Positions 11,581 through 32,204 of a stretch of 64,000 bases of DNA are shown here, in pieces. Origin of the DNA: Onchocerca volvulus (taxonomy: Eukaryota; Nematoda; Chromadorea; Rhabditida; Onchocercidae). Positions within the stretch are counted from its first letter, which is position 1; each line of letters begins with the position of its first letter. A model generated the notes under the pieces. The model did not search any database and had not been told where the DNA came from. It saw only the letters and a list, made by a program, of their open reading frames with translations. The translations under genes were made by a program, and so were the position numbers. The stretch spans positions 9,076,616-9,140,615 of the forward strand of contig HG738139.1 of NCBI GenBank assembly GCA_000499405.2, read 5' to 3'.

Positions 11581-14500
11581 TTAGACTTTTGTACGGAATG
11601 GTTGAAATTGAGTGAATAAACATAATGAATCAGTACCACCTATCATTATCACTAGCTGCCAATGTATTTGATAAATGGCTGTTGTATACAAAAAATCATA
11701 AGAAATAAACATTACTTCATAAAAATCGATAGGATCTGAAAAAACGATAAATTCATGGCTTGGTAATCGAATTGGCCGATCTTCGCAATTCCCGTATGAT
11801 CCTTTATTATTTAAGCATCTTTGCTTGCAAGGTCGTTCATTTCGATCGGTTACCGTAATGTAAAATTCCACAAGTGGACCAAACAGCTCCGGATTCAATG
11901 TACGTATAATAGCTGACGTTTTTCCTTGAATCAACTCTCCCTGTAAATTATGATTTATAATACTATTGGAAGCATTGTATTTATTTCTTGGTTTAACAAA
12001 AATATTTTTCAATTAAAATTTTTTCCCTTTACCAGACTTTTTACGAAGTTTGTTTTATAGTTATGAATATCTACAATATTCTAGTACAAATGATTGAGTG
12101 CCAAAGTCGAGAATTGAATCCTATATAAAAATGAAAACTAAAAATGCAATAATATTTCCACAAATATTCTGAAATCGAATACAAGATACCGTCTTTACCT
12201 TTCACTTTCACTTTGAAATATTTATTTCAATTTTAAATTAGATCTCTTAATTTTGTTCAATGCACCAAATTTGATGAAATCTGGTGGTATTTTTAAAAAT
12301 GAAAAGTTGGTCAAAGTTTTTTAGATTGAAGCATCAATTCAATTTCAGCCTAAAGTCTTTCATTAGAAGACAATATCGTTTGCAATTACAAAGAGAAAGT
12401 CGCTTACTTTGATCTTTTCTGTGAAACCATAAGGCATGTTTGCTCCAGTAAGTGTAATATTACAAGCTGCAACAGGTCGATTCAGTAAATTATTAAGTTT
12501 TGGTTTACCTTCAATAACAGTAATCGAAAAGAATACATACTGTGGGGGAATATTTAAAGTAGTAGTAGTCGGCAGTAAAAATTGATAAGCTTTATCATCA
12601 GTCGTTTTAATTTGTTCTTTGGCCGATAGCTTCACATCTTTCATGCCAAATTTAAACACTTTCGCAGAAACTGGATCATTTTTTGAAAATTTCGATAGAT
12701 CCTTGTTGGAAGGAGACTTATTATGTCCATATCGGTCAACAATTCGTTTTGGCAGTTTGCTAGCTCTTTTTTGCTGTTTTAATTTTTTTCGATAATAGCC
12801 GCATTTCGATAATTTCTTGATTCGAAATGTGCTATTATCCTGTTGAATCAAATAGATCGATTCTGGATATTTCTGTACAGGAACTTTGTTAATCACAACT
12901 TCACCTTTATTTCTACGTTTCCCGAAATGTTTTCTCCTAAACTTTTTCCGATTCCTATTGGAGTGTTTTTCAGGTAGGATTATTTTCTTTTTATCATAAG
13001 ATGCGTGAGAACTTTGCTTGTTTTCGGCACTAGAAATGTTTATCCAATAATATTTCTCTAAACTCTTGAATTTTGGTGATGGAATTGGCGTGTATTCTGG
13101 AACTCGATATTTACCTTCCGAGATTACCCAATCAGAAGGTTTCATTAGTATCGAGCTGTTTTCCGCAATGTATACGTCGATTCTTGGGATCTTATTTGAA
13201 TCTGCTTCTGAAGTGAAGTTCCCTGCCAGAGATATTGCTTCTAGTGGAGACATTAAAATCTTCAACTCTTCATGATACTTAGCGTAGATAGAAAAATCTT
13301 TTGCCAAGCTAATGTTTTCAGATATGTTGGGATGAATTTCACTCAATTTATAACTCTTCACAACAGTTCTCATTTCCTTCTGGCTACAGCGTCCGTGATG
13401 GCATTTTGACTGAAAGCAGCTTTCTAAATCATTCACGAATCCCGTACAGTCACCGTTCGGAATTATTTTGCTGACGCATCGATTGATATTCTGATCACAG
13501 AATAGCCATCTTTTGCTGCTTTTAGTTTCACATGACGAACATCCTTTTCCGATAGCTGAAAAGTTCATTTTAAATTTTAATGATTAATTGACGCAAAAAT
13601 TTATTCGTTTTATTATTATCTCTTTTCCCCTCACTCCTTCATTTAAATATCAGTTGTTATAAACAATCAGTCGTTTTAGAAATAATTTGATGTTCATAGT
13701 TCACAAGTATAGCTAACTTTACCCAATCAACTAATTTAGCTGTTCAAATTTTTTCATATTAACAATAAATATTATTTCTCACGTAAATATAATACCTATA
13801 TAACGGAATGATTGATGCACAAGATCTTATAGTTAGTGGATCAATTCAAAAGGAATTTTTTTACCCTATAAAAATTAGTCTAAAATATTTTTCATTCATG
13901 GTATTTTTGGAACTTTCAAAAATTTGCAAATATTTACTGTTGTTAGGAGGCAAAGTTTGCCGCAGAAATGTTAGTAATGCACCATTTTTGCATCTCTGTT
14001 CAATTTTGAGCAATTGCCAATCGATTTCTCCCTCATCCTTCGTATCGTTGATATTTTTGATCAGCAAACTATCATTAGTTTCTTCATTTACATTGCGGCA
14101 AAGCTCCATGAGCATAATGGACGAATCTTCTGGTTTCTTCAATCGAGCGTCTATTCGATAATCCCAGTATGGAAGTTTCATTTTAATGCTCTCTTCTAAT
14201 CTGTAGTGGGGTAATTTGTGAACGATAGTAAAACAGCGTCACGTTATCAGAATCAAATTTTTATAGCTTCTGATGCTGAAGAAACAATGCTGCCACAGCA
14301 GAAGCCTTCCTCAACAGCTTCAAGCGAAGGATGATACGTGAAATGTACTAAAGTTTCATAACTGAATAAACACAGATTCCACGAAATCTAAACAACGGGA
14401 TTTTTACCTTTCGATGATTGATTCTTCTCTCATCGGTGCCATTGTTAATGCATCAATCAATGTATCATTACTTGCAGATTCCTGCAGCAAATGCTCGAAT

Positions 14501-14934
14501 TTATCTAGCAGAAGAGACAGAGTCATCTCATCTAGCTGTCGTAATTCTTTTCGTCCATTCCACACATTCTGCTGAATTGATTTTAGATTCCAGAAAGTTT
14601 TGAAATATAAAATTTTCTCAGTTTTCACATGATTTTGGTGATCAGATTAATGTTCTTTCCAGCAGAGCCATTAACTCATGACTCGGCTGAAGAAGCATTG
14701 CTCATTATAGAAAGGAAGAATGTAGAAAATCTGTCATGTCGTTCTCCGAAAAACAAAAACATTTCTGGTTTCTTTCTATCAAAATACCTTTTAATAGCGG
14801 CCGAAAGTTTGGCTTCACCGGCAAATTTTTGTTATAATTTTTGTAAAACTTACATTTTGTAATTTTCCATGAATTTTTAATGATTGAATCAATGTAGCAA
14901 GGTATATCAAGATAGCGAATGATAACACGCTCAT
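11581..14934 (-). CDS. Secreted tyrosinase-family protein lacking copper ligands (putative pseudoenzyme)
   Basis: Five exons on the minus strand: 14934-14854, 14571-14408, 14200-13938, 13555-12408 and 11940-11581. They join in phase into 672 codons including the stop. Residues 1-18 form a hydrophobic signal peptide (MSVLSFAILIYLATLIQS). Residues 34-95 resemble the first half of animal tyrosinases: an RKELRQLDEMT helix, a P-M-R-E-E stretch where the family has P-W-H-R-E, and the hallmark KLPYWDYRID at 90-99. KNGALLT follows. The protein then jumps, without the HxxxH...HH CuB region, to an eight-cysteine module (residues 175-226, WLFCD, RCVSKI, DCTGF, HHGRC) that normally follows CuB in nematode and mollusc tyrosinases. 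Residues 366-440 are very basic. The last two exons resemble the carboxy-terminal beta domain (EFYITVTDRNERPCKQRC). Histidine ligands for copper are not seen, so oxidase activity is unlikely. The family call rests on motifs only. The large exon extends as open frame to 13568, but its acceptor CTTTTCAG ends at 13556. Confidence 0.7.
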
Positions 14935-17900
14935 TCTGGACTTTTAATGAAACGAAATCATTTATGACTTTTTAAAACCTACAAATTGAAAACAAGCTTG
15001 CACATACAATAACATTAGTAAGAATTCCACTAAAAAATTAATATTGCCTTAAAATCGTCGATAATAAAAGATTATTTTACTTAAATTTCATGTTTTACCT
15101 TTCTAGTTGTAATTTTAGTTCTTTGTCTCGACATTAAAAGCTTAAAGCTTATATTTGAATTTGAATTTAAAATAATTGAGTTCGTGTGTTTAAAATTTAT
15201 GGAACTTCTATTCAGCCTTGGATTTTTATTTATTGCTAATCAACTATTTGAAACGTAGATTCGATCGTACTAGAAATAAAAGGAAAAAAGTGGTTTTAAA
15301 ATTTGTATAATCGATATGTTAATAATTATTGGTGTGCTAATTGCTGCTATGCTGCCAGTATTAAATTATCTAAAGTATTAGGCTAAAAGATTATAAAATA
15401 GATCTTTATATGCAAATGACCAGAGATTAGAAACTAAATAGGTAAACTAAATAGAAACTTGACTTGCTAATAATAATGAGATTTTATTGTTTACTAAATA
15501 TAACATCGGCATGGTAATATGAAGCTTGCGATGATCTCTTTCTAATCTTTGAACCGAATGCTCTCGATAGTTTATTACTGACTGCAATGCAACAGCAATT
15601 ATTAAAATACCGAATGTTAATGTTATGAAATTCTTGTCATAAGAAAAAGAAACAAGATATCAACTCTTCCCAAGATCAAATTAGTTAGAAGTGCCTGGAT
15701 CAGCAAGAATTACATTTTATTGTTTATTATTAAGCTTAAGTGGAATAACTGCTCAGAATGAGAAGAAAATAATTAAACTCTGAAGGTTAAATTATTGATT
15801 GATTTGATTGCATTTACCTGAAATTGTTGGTTCTTAAACTAATTACGATATTTCATAAGATATTTTCAGTAATGCAAAGTAATTTATATAAATGAAATTA
15901 AAAAACTTTCATGCGACCACAAGCAAGCTTATGAAAAGAGTTGCTTAGTCTTTAAAATAACAGCAGTGTTGGCTTTGATTTTGAATTTAAACATAGATTA
16001 AAAATCTTTTGAGGTAACACTGCTACCGTTTAATTCACTTAAGCTATTATCATTCTGAGATTTGTTTATTCGAATTTCTGTTTAATTTTTTATTCGAATA
16101 CTCTTTCCGTTCCAAATTTTTCGTTAGACAATTTTCTATGTAAAATATTATGAGATGAAAATACGACTAACAAATATGTATGTATTTTTCTGAAGTATGG
16201 ACTATTGGTTTGGATTAGCATTTGGAGGAATGTTTTTTTAAACACTGGAAATATGTTTGAACTAGAATAAATTATTTTCAAATATTTTACATGCACTTAA
16301 ATAAAATATCTCATGACAATCTGAAATTTGACACAAAATTATAAGAAAAATTAATAAAATCAATGAGTTGACGATAACTGAGAAACTGAAATAGAAAGAA
16401 TGAAGCATGCTGCTCGAATTCAGATAAAAACATATGTGAAATTTATCAATTAGTTAATTGCTCAGCAGATTAATGGTGATAATGATTTGTTCTCTCAATA
16501 CAACAAAAGTTCAAAGCACAAAAAAAGCAAATAAATGAATGAATTATTTCGGAAAGAAAGAAATGTGAACCAATCTGGCTATTCGAAATTGTTTAGACAC
16601 ACCTGTTGATTTCGAGCTGTTATTAGTAGTAGCTTATCATCACCGATCAACTAATCTGTGTTCTGTTCATCCAATCAAGCATACCAAAAATAATATGTAT
16701 TACCTTCTACGTCCATCCAATATGTGATTCAAGACGACATTTCCAACACTTTTAAAACTCTTAAAAACTTATTGCAATCGAACTTCGAAGCCATTTATCA
16801 AATAGGTGCTTATTACAACATTTACAGTTTTATAAGATTCATTCTTGCTTCACCTCTTTCGCTTCAGCAGATTCGTTCAAACAGTTTGATGAAGACTTTC
16901 TTAATTAAATAGAAGTTAAAAAAAAATGGAAAAACTAAAAAGAACATACTCTCACAGGAAATCATCAAGTAAAAGGAATCAGTGGTAGTAATATTCACAA
17001 CAAAATTACAATGATCCTAACAATGACAATAGTTTTTCATGGCAATCGGAATTAAGCGCTTTTATTATGCTAGTCAATACTAGTAATATAGCTGATTTTT
17101 TTTTAGGGTGATAGCCTTGAGATGAGATTTCTAATAGGAATAATTTATTCAAAAAAGTTAGACAAAAGAGTCAAACTCGTTGCTGGAAACTGAGTCACAT
17201 ATATCTCCTATCCGGGATTTCATTCGGACCAGTGCTTATTCATTTGAGTAGTTGCAGTGAGTTTGGATTTGCTCTTATAAAAATTTATCTCGACGTTATC
17301 AACTGAATGATATAGAATCTGATATGCATTTGATATTTTATTCTGTCTATTCAAAGACATGCTACCAGTAAAAATGATAAGAAACTTTCCGAAATCTTCA
17401 AAATCGGAATGTTAGCATTCAGTGATTTCTATTGAGATGATTAGAATGGAATGCTGAGCCTTTATCGGAAAACAATAAATAATAAGGAACACGGAGAACA
17501 TATAATAGATTAGTTATAAAATCGTACGTACTTCAAAGCAATACAGGTTCATTAATAGGGATGACATATCGTGCAAAAGTTGACCCCGAAGGACATAATC
17601 TGATGAGAGATGCTTCATTATGAGAAGTTTCTTGACATCGAAATAAATAAAAAAGGTTCGAAGAAGGAACGATTGAATGAAAGTTTTAAAGTAATACTGT
17701 GAATGGAAGACGTACACAGGACGAAAGCCACAGATAGACATGAAGATTAATTACAAGAGACTACAGCCAATAGAATAAAGGAAATGAAAGCAGAAATGAG
17801 GAAAAAATCAAAAATCACCGACTGAGGAAAAGATCGATCACTACACATTATAGGATCAATAGATTCGAATCAAGCTGATAGCAAAGATTATCATTAACTA

Positions 17901-20333
17901 AACAAATGATAACAACTATATCTATAACAGTGATATGGATAGCTAACATATTATTTGTATTAATTATAATGAAATATGTTTCTTATAAAATTACACAACA
18001 AACATAGTAATAAAAGAAAATATTTCGAAATGGAAAATTTAAATTAAAACTTTGGGAGATTCAAAAGAAAGTAAACTGCTTGATGGATTTAAAATTTGGA
18101 ATAAGAGAAAATTTCACAAGCAGAGAAATTGTAAAAATACTTCAAAAATGCTTCACGTACTTTTTCTGTACCATCTTTTAAATCGGGAAACAGAAACTAA
18201 AGGTAATAAAATCGTGGAACAATTAATAATTTACAGAGGAGAAAACTGAGATACAGACAGAAGTGATTCATTAAATCATTAATTCAAATTTGTAAAATTG
18301 ATGTTAATTATTCCGATATATTTTATTTTGTGTATATGAACCATTTGCACTTTAATCTGTTTTTTTTCTGCCGCTCAGTTACCTGCTTTTTCCAACATTT
18401 TGTTTTTTTTGATTTAGTACTTTATCCTGTCCCATCTTTTTAAGCTATCAAATGACTGGAGTTCTTTTTAAACGATTTTATAAATCCGGAACGACGAATA
18501 CTGATGAATACTCGTATCATGTTAAAACCAGATATTAACGTGTTTGAGGTCAAGTGAATCAAAATAATGGAGAAAGAGTTCAAATTAACAGGTGTAACGG
18601 ATCTAACAATCATTTAAGATATGAAACAAGACAAGAAATCAAAAACTGGCTAATTTTAGAATCAGAAGAGATACCGAATTTTTGCTCAAAAATTCATAAT
18701 GGCTTACACCGTGTAATGACAAAAATGTTTAACACTATTGCCATTCAGGAGATAAAAGAGAGGAAAGTTTTGATTACGGAAGATGAAATTAAAAATATGA
18801 ATCTCGGCAATTTTAAGTAAATGACCTGTTTTGTACAATTCTTCAATTGTTAACAGAGATGATCATGAATATGATTATTTTGAGGGAGTTAGTACTCAAA
18901 GAAATATAAGGAAATTATTCAAGAATGATGGGAATGAAGGATCAACACCGATTGAATGATAGTGATAAAATGTTGAAAAAACATAAAATTGTTGCGGCAT
19001 GGTTAGACTAGGTGATAAGTTATTTTTTACTATATAGATGGTTCCATAAGAAAATAGATTTTTTGCATAGAGACAGAGATCACTTGTACTTAGAAAAAAG
19101 AAAATGTGTATCAGAATTAAGTAATATTATTTGGACGATAAATAAATGAACAATAATTTGATACAGTACAAATACTGTTATTGACTTGATCAAAACAAAT
19201 TAGATGAACTGGATCAGAAAACAAGGAAGGTTGTGAGATTGCATACATGCCTCAGGTTATATTTATTTTGAACAAATCGTAAAACAAAGTTCATTACAAA
19301 TGAGGCAGGATGTTGAAAAAAAGAGATCAATGCATCGTCATAGTGATCATTGTGATAATTGATGATGCTGAATGTATAGTATGACAATTAAACATAATAA
19401 TATTATCATCTCTATAATTAATAACAATACGACAATAATTAGCAATAATATTCTCATAATAATATAGTAGTAACAGAAAGGCTAAGGAAACTCCAACAGC
19501 GAAAGAAATGAATAGAATATGCAAGTATCGGTTTTTTGCTTAGAGGTTCAGGCCTCCTCTCCTCTTTTCTCTGAGACACAGCTATCGGTAGAAAATCAAT
19601 TCGTCTTTGGATTTATTTTTTTTTATTTTTCGGATTTTTTTTTTTTTTTTGATTAGTGAACACAAAAATATGTGCAGATACATAATTGCATGTAGCATGA
19701 AGAGTATCATCTGGCCGCATAATTTCTCTGAATCTCAATTATTCGTATCTTTATTGAATAAGATGGACAGGATTATTTGATCCATTTCAGCATTATTTTC
19801 CATAATCTTTTCTTATCAATTCTATCAATACCCGCTGTTCCCGGGAATCGTTATGTTTCTTTTAACCCGCACCTCCCAAACCCCAGCAGCAACCCATACC
19901 ATCGCTTACGTCGGATAACCAGTAATCACAATCGCAACATCGCAATCTAATCTCATCATGTGCAAATGGGCCGCATTAAGTATTGTAGAAATGCAGTTAT
20001 AATTTTGAATTTAAATTACTCGGTGTAGTGATACATTACTATAAATGGTCTGAGTTGTTCTGAGGTGTCCTTCTTCATTGGTATTTCTCAGTCCCGCTTT
20101 TCTTATTTACCAGGATATTATCAGGGAAATACCGAAATATAGACAAACCCCAGTCCAGTTCATAAGGGATCATCTTAGTTTATGGATTATAGATACATGT
20201 ATGTCGCAGTAAAACTGATCAGGTAATATTGCATCTTTATCTGTAATCGGAATTTAGGTCAAAGTTCATTTGTGCCGTTCAATGAAAAACTAATCACTCT
20301 TACTAACCAGTCCTATCACTAATTTGTTCCACG
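14935..20333. other. Gene-poor divergent intergenic region
   Basis: About 5.4 kb between the 5' ends of the minus-strand tyrosinase-family gene and plus-strand smc-3. Both promoters should be here. Short open frames (for example 18052-18249, 18554-18820 and 17514-17741) show no recognisable motif, no consistent splice context and AT-driven composition, so I do not call them genes. A relatively GC-rich patch lies at about 19865-19980, upstream of smc-3. Poly-T tracts occur at 19616-19650. Confidence 0.5.
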
Positions 20334-28261
<7,928 letters not shown>

Positions 28262-29927
28262 TGATCGCATCAACCGATTAATGTCATTTGAGAAAGCGAT
28301 ATTGTGAGGAAAATTTATAGTATGTGTAAACTATTTCACTGTGTCATTTTCTCACCACTATATTATGTACAAAATCTGTAAATAATCCAATGTTTTATCT
28401 TATTTTAATTGTTATCTTCTGTCAAAATTATTGTTTTTATTATGTTAGTTCCGTTTTGATTTCTGTTCGGACAAGAAATATCATTTTTGGTTTTTTTAGT
28501 TTATTCGTAGATTAGATTTTGCTGATTGTTTTCCTCGGCTTCAATGACCTCATATTACATCATTTCAGTCAGATACTGTTAAACAGTTTTTACTCAAAGA
28601 GCAAATTTTATAAGTAACACCATCATTCCACTAAAATGCAATCTTAAATCTTTCATTGTCCTTGGATGATTTCTTTTCGATATATTTTCTTTAACACAAT
28701 ATTTAGTTTGATTTACAAAATTCTTTATTATTTTGAAAAGTTGCATATTTCAAGTTAACTTTCCAATACAGTTGAGTTCATTGAATTATTTTATGTTTCA
28801 TCTTGCTGAAACCGAAATTCAATATTTTTTTCACTAATTTTCTTTGATCTCACTTTTCATTAATTTCCTTTGATCATACGTATTAAAGTCATCTTTCATA
28901 GTAAAATAAACTGACTGCAATTTGAATTTTTGTTCGAAAACTCGAAACATCTAAGATGCATTGTGAAACAAAAGCTCAACTGGTTTTGTGGACAGTGGTG
29001 ATTTAACTTTGAGGAAAATCACATGTAAATCTTGTCAATTACATATAAATTTCTTCATCTGATCGATCATTACTTGAAAAGTATTGAAGTTAATATTTTT
29101 GAAGTAAAACGATCGACTTATCGGGCATATTGCACAGAAAGAATGTTGGACGAAGACTGAATTTTTGGATGAAATTAGGACAGAATTATATTTTGATAAT
29201 AAAAGGTGTATTTGAAAGGAGGGAGACAGTTATCAAACCAAATTTTTTCATCAATTTAATATCTATTTTAACTTTCTAAAAATTTCAGACCTATGTGAAT
29301 GTGTTTTAAATTTACATATAGCAAAATTGAATTAAAATTCGAGAAATGTTCAAGAATCATTCATTCTTACATCACTTTTTATTTGTAAGCAGCATGTCCA
29401 GCTGTTCATTTCAAAAGTAATTTTATGAGTAAAATCTACATGGAAGAAGATGGTACTGTTTGCTTTCCTGGGGAAATAATGTTTATTAATGAGAATGTTT
29501 TTCTGCTTTGAAGTTGATAATGGAACGAATATCTTTAGCACAACCAACAGCTTTCTTGGATGACACAAAAAAAAATTCTAATTAGTGGAAAATTTACAAA
29601 GCTTGCAAAATATTCCTGGTGGGAAAAATGCAGAAAAGAAGTATTTCCAACTACCTCAAGTTACTACTCCATAATTCGATAAAATAGCAAAATAATTTTT
29701 TTTTCAAAAATTAAGTAATTGAATTTGAATGGTCTGGGTGTATGAGTAAATATTGAAATACGTATGTGATTAAATTATAAAAGATTTTGTATCTGAAATC
29801 TAGTCAAACTACAGAATTTAAATTACACCGTTTTTATGATGGGATAGGATAAGTAAGACTTACAATGTTCATATGAATTTTACTATTTCATGATAAGTTT
29901 CATTCTATAGAAACATCGTTAGAAGAT
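28262..29927. other. Intergenic, smc-3 to GSK3-like kinase
   Basis: About 1.7 kb of AT-rich DNA between two plus-strand genes. The minus-strand open frame 29350-29568 has no recognised motif or splice context. A CTATAG acceptor-like site at 29905-29910, just upstream of ATG 29928, could receive a trans-spliced leader. I see no RNA gene here. Confidence 0.45.
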
Positions 29928-32204
29928 ATGGATTTGATTCATGAACAAAACGCTATAGAATTACCAAGTAAAAAGAAAGTAAAGGTTCTGTGATACATTT
30001 TTCTGAATTGTCCAAATATCATAATTCTTCTTTTTCTAACCAATTATGCTAATAAAATGTCAAGATTGTGGAGCTTTCGCTTTTAAATTTTGATCTTCTA
30101 AATTTCCAATTTTTACAAGTCCAAGTTCTCAAATTTTTCACATACTATCAAACAAAAAAATGCATGAAATTAACAAAACTATTTCATTCGGCATCGTTAA
30201 TGTTAATCTTGTAATTTTCAGAATGTAACACTTCTTTGCAAATAAAATTAACCAAAAATGATATGACGGTGAAGGATTTTCAAGAAAAGATTAAGTGGTT
30301 TTCACCTGAAATTTAAGCTCTTTCAAAGAATTAAAATTGCAGTTACGAATGAAAAATTTGAGGTTGCATTCTTGGGGTGTATTCAGTAACGTTTACCGCG
30401 GTACATTGCTTAATTCTGAACCACACAAAGAAATTGTACTCAAAAAGACTTGGCCAGGTATAAGCTTTAGTGACATACTCTTCTTCATTCTTCCTTTTTT
30501 TTTTTTTTTTTCAGAAAGTTATGGAATTCGCAGATATAAAAGAATCATATTTAAATTTGGAAATATTTAAGAATTGACTAAAGATTGAAGACCGCAATTT
30601 ATTTTAGATATGGAAGAGGAATCAAATTCTAATGTAGAACTGGATATGCTTCTTAGTTTGTGTCGTGAAAGACATAAAAATATCATTCAAGTGTTGTATA
30701 CATTTCGAAATATTACTCCAGATAAAAAGATATTTTTTTCGCTATCTTTTGGTTTATGAATTGCTTGAAGAATTTAACTCTAAGCATATTGACTTTTTAC
30801 TTATTTAAAGTTTACTACTTATTTGCTTGTATATCTCTCTGCAACAGAGCCAAAAAAATAAAAAATAAAAGTGAAAAGTAATACTGTTCGTAGAATATTT
30901 TTGAAATTATGAATAATTCTTTTTTGGTTGCAATTGCAATCATTACCTTTTTCAGATCTGTGAGACGATGGTATTTGATTATTTACCGCGAACAGTATCA
31001 GAAATTGTCAAACAAATTGGAGGAAAAAATCCTGACTATGTCGAAATTAAATTATATTCATGGCAGTTATTCAATGGATTGGCTTATTTGTCCAATGTTA
31101 CTACACTTATAATTGATTTTTTTTTTTTTTTCAAATGAACGATTTATCTATAGTCATTCGAATTTGTAGTTTTTCTATATAATAATGGCAATCTTTATTC
31201 TCTTAAAATCTTTTTGTATATACTTCTAATTTTTGAACAGTATTATTATCAACTTATCACTTATTAATCATGTTATTTTACGATAAATTTCTCAATCGTG
31301 CAAGTTGCATTGCAGAATCACATCTGCCATCGCGATATAAAGCCACAAAATTTGCTGATTGAACCGATAAGCGGTATTCTAAAAATTGCTGATTTTGGTT
31401 CTGCAAAATTTATAAAAAAGACAACACAGTCAACTTCTTATCAGGTATAAGTTTTATAAACGATAAATGCTTGAAAGATTCTTCTTACTTAAAATAAAAT
31501 TTTCTTGCTCTTAAATCTTATCCTTTTCACTTTTATTAAAGAAACGTTCAACATTACATTAAAATTTCATATATTTTTTAAGAAACTTTAAGTAAATTTT
31601 TAAGGTCACACGGTATTATCGTCCGCCAGAACTATTGCTTAAAGCAATTTTCTATTCACCTCAAATTGGCAAGTTTTTTACAATTTCCAGTTTTTCCTGG
31701 AAGTGCAACTTGTAGTAAAAGCAAATCAATATGAAAGTAATCAGATGACAGTATTGTTCAGATGTTTGGTCCGGTGGTTGTGTTTTGGGAGAAATTACTA
31801 AAGGCAGTATATTATTTCCTGGCAAAAATTCGAAACATCAGTTGAAATTAGTAATCGATGCTCTCGGAAGTCCGAACGAAACAGAGCTTGTGGATATGAA
31901 AGCAAGAATACAATTCACAGATGATCGTACTGAACCACGTGGCTTCAGACCCTTTTTACCTCATGCGTCCGAGGAAATTATCGATATCATACAACGAATA
32001 CTTGTTTATAGTCCCAAGAAACGTCTATGTGGTAAAATGCTATTGTCGGATCCATTCTTTCAAGAGCTTTTCGCTCCTAATAAACGCCGAACCAATGGAA
32101 CTTTTGTTTCTAATGCAATCACATTGGATGACTTGCAAAAAATACCGTACGTTTTTACAATTTTTGACTTTGCAAGAAAGTTGACAGCCTTGACATTTCA
32201 TTAA
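29928..32204 (+). CDS. GSK3-like serine/threonine kinase, divergent, apparent frameshift
   Basis: Phase-compatible exons: 29928-29967 and 30222-30268 (tentative amino end), 30343-30457, 30608 to about 30750, 30956-31096, 31316-31444, 31605-31668 and 31762-32204 (stop). GSK3 features: lysine in IVLKKTWP, glutamate in [22 protein letters not shown], catalytic [18 protein letters not shown], activation-loop tyrosine in [15 protein letters not shown], and [12 protein letters not shown] with downstream helices to [14 protein letters not shown]. It is clearly diverged. The glycine loop reads SWGVFSNVY, keeping only the middle glycine. The position equivalent to GSK3 Arg96, used for primed substrates, appears to be valine. 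Exon 30608 meets an in-frame TGA at 30757; the frame would continue if the T7 run at 30733-30739 were one base shorter. It could be a sequencing error, an unusual splice or a decaying gene. A donor-like GTACGT at 32147 leaves the carboxy end uncertain. Nematodes carry several diverged GSK3-like kinases beside true GSK-3, and this fits that group. Confidence 0.75.

Noticed and set aside
13066..13275. Plus-strand open frame over the tyrosinase-like gene
   Set aside because: Lies wholly antisense inside the large minus-strand coding exon; it is a shadow frame.
13808..14161. Plus-strand 117-codon open frame
   Set aside because: Overlaps the minus-strand PYWD exon in antisense, with no motif of its own.
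18554..18820. 88-codon open frame upstream of smc-3
   Set aside because: No recognisable motif, no convincing splice context and an AT-driven composition. This length is expected by chance in such DNA.
30909..31112. Open frame with ATG at 30909
   Set aside because: It is a different frame of the kinase exon 30956-31096. The frame giving [10 protein letters not shown] and LAYLSN matches GSK3, so this one is a shadow.
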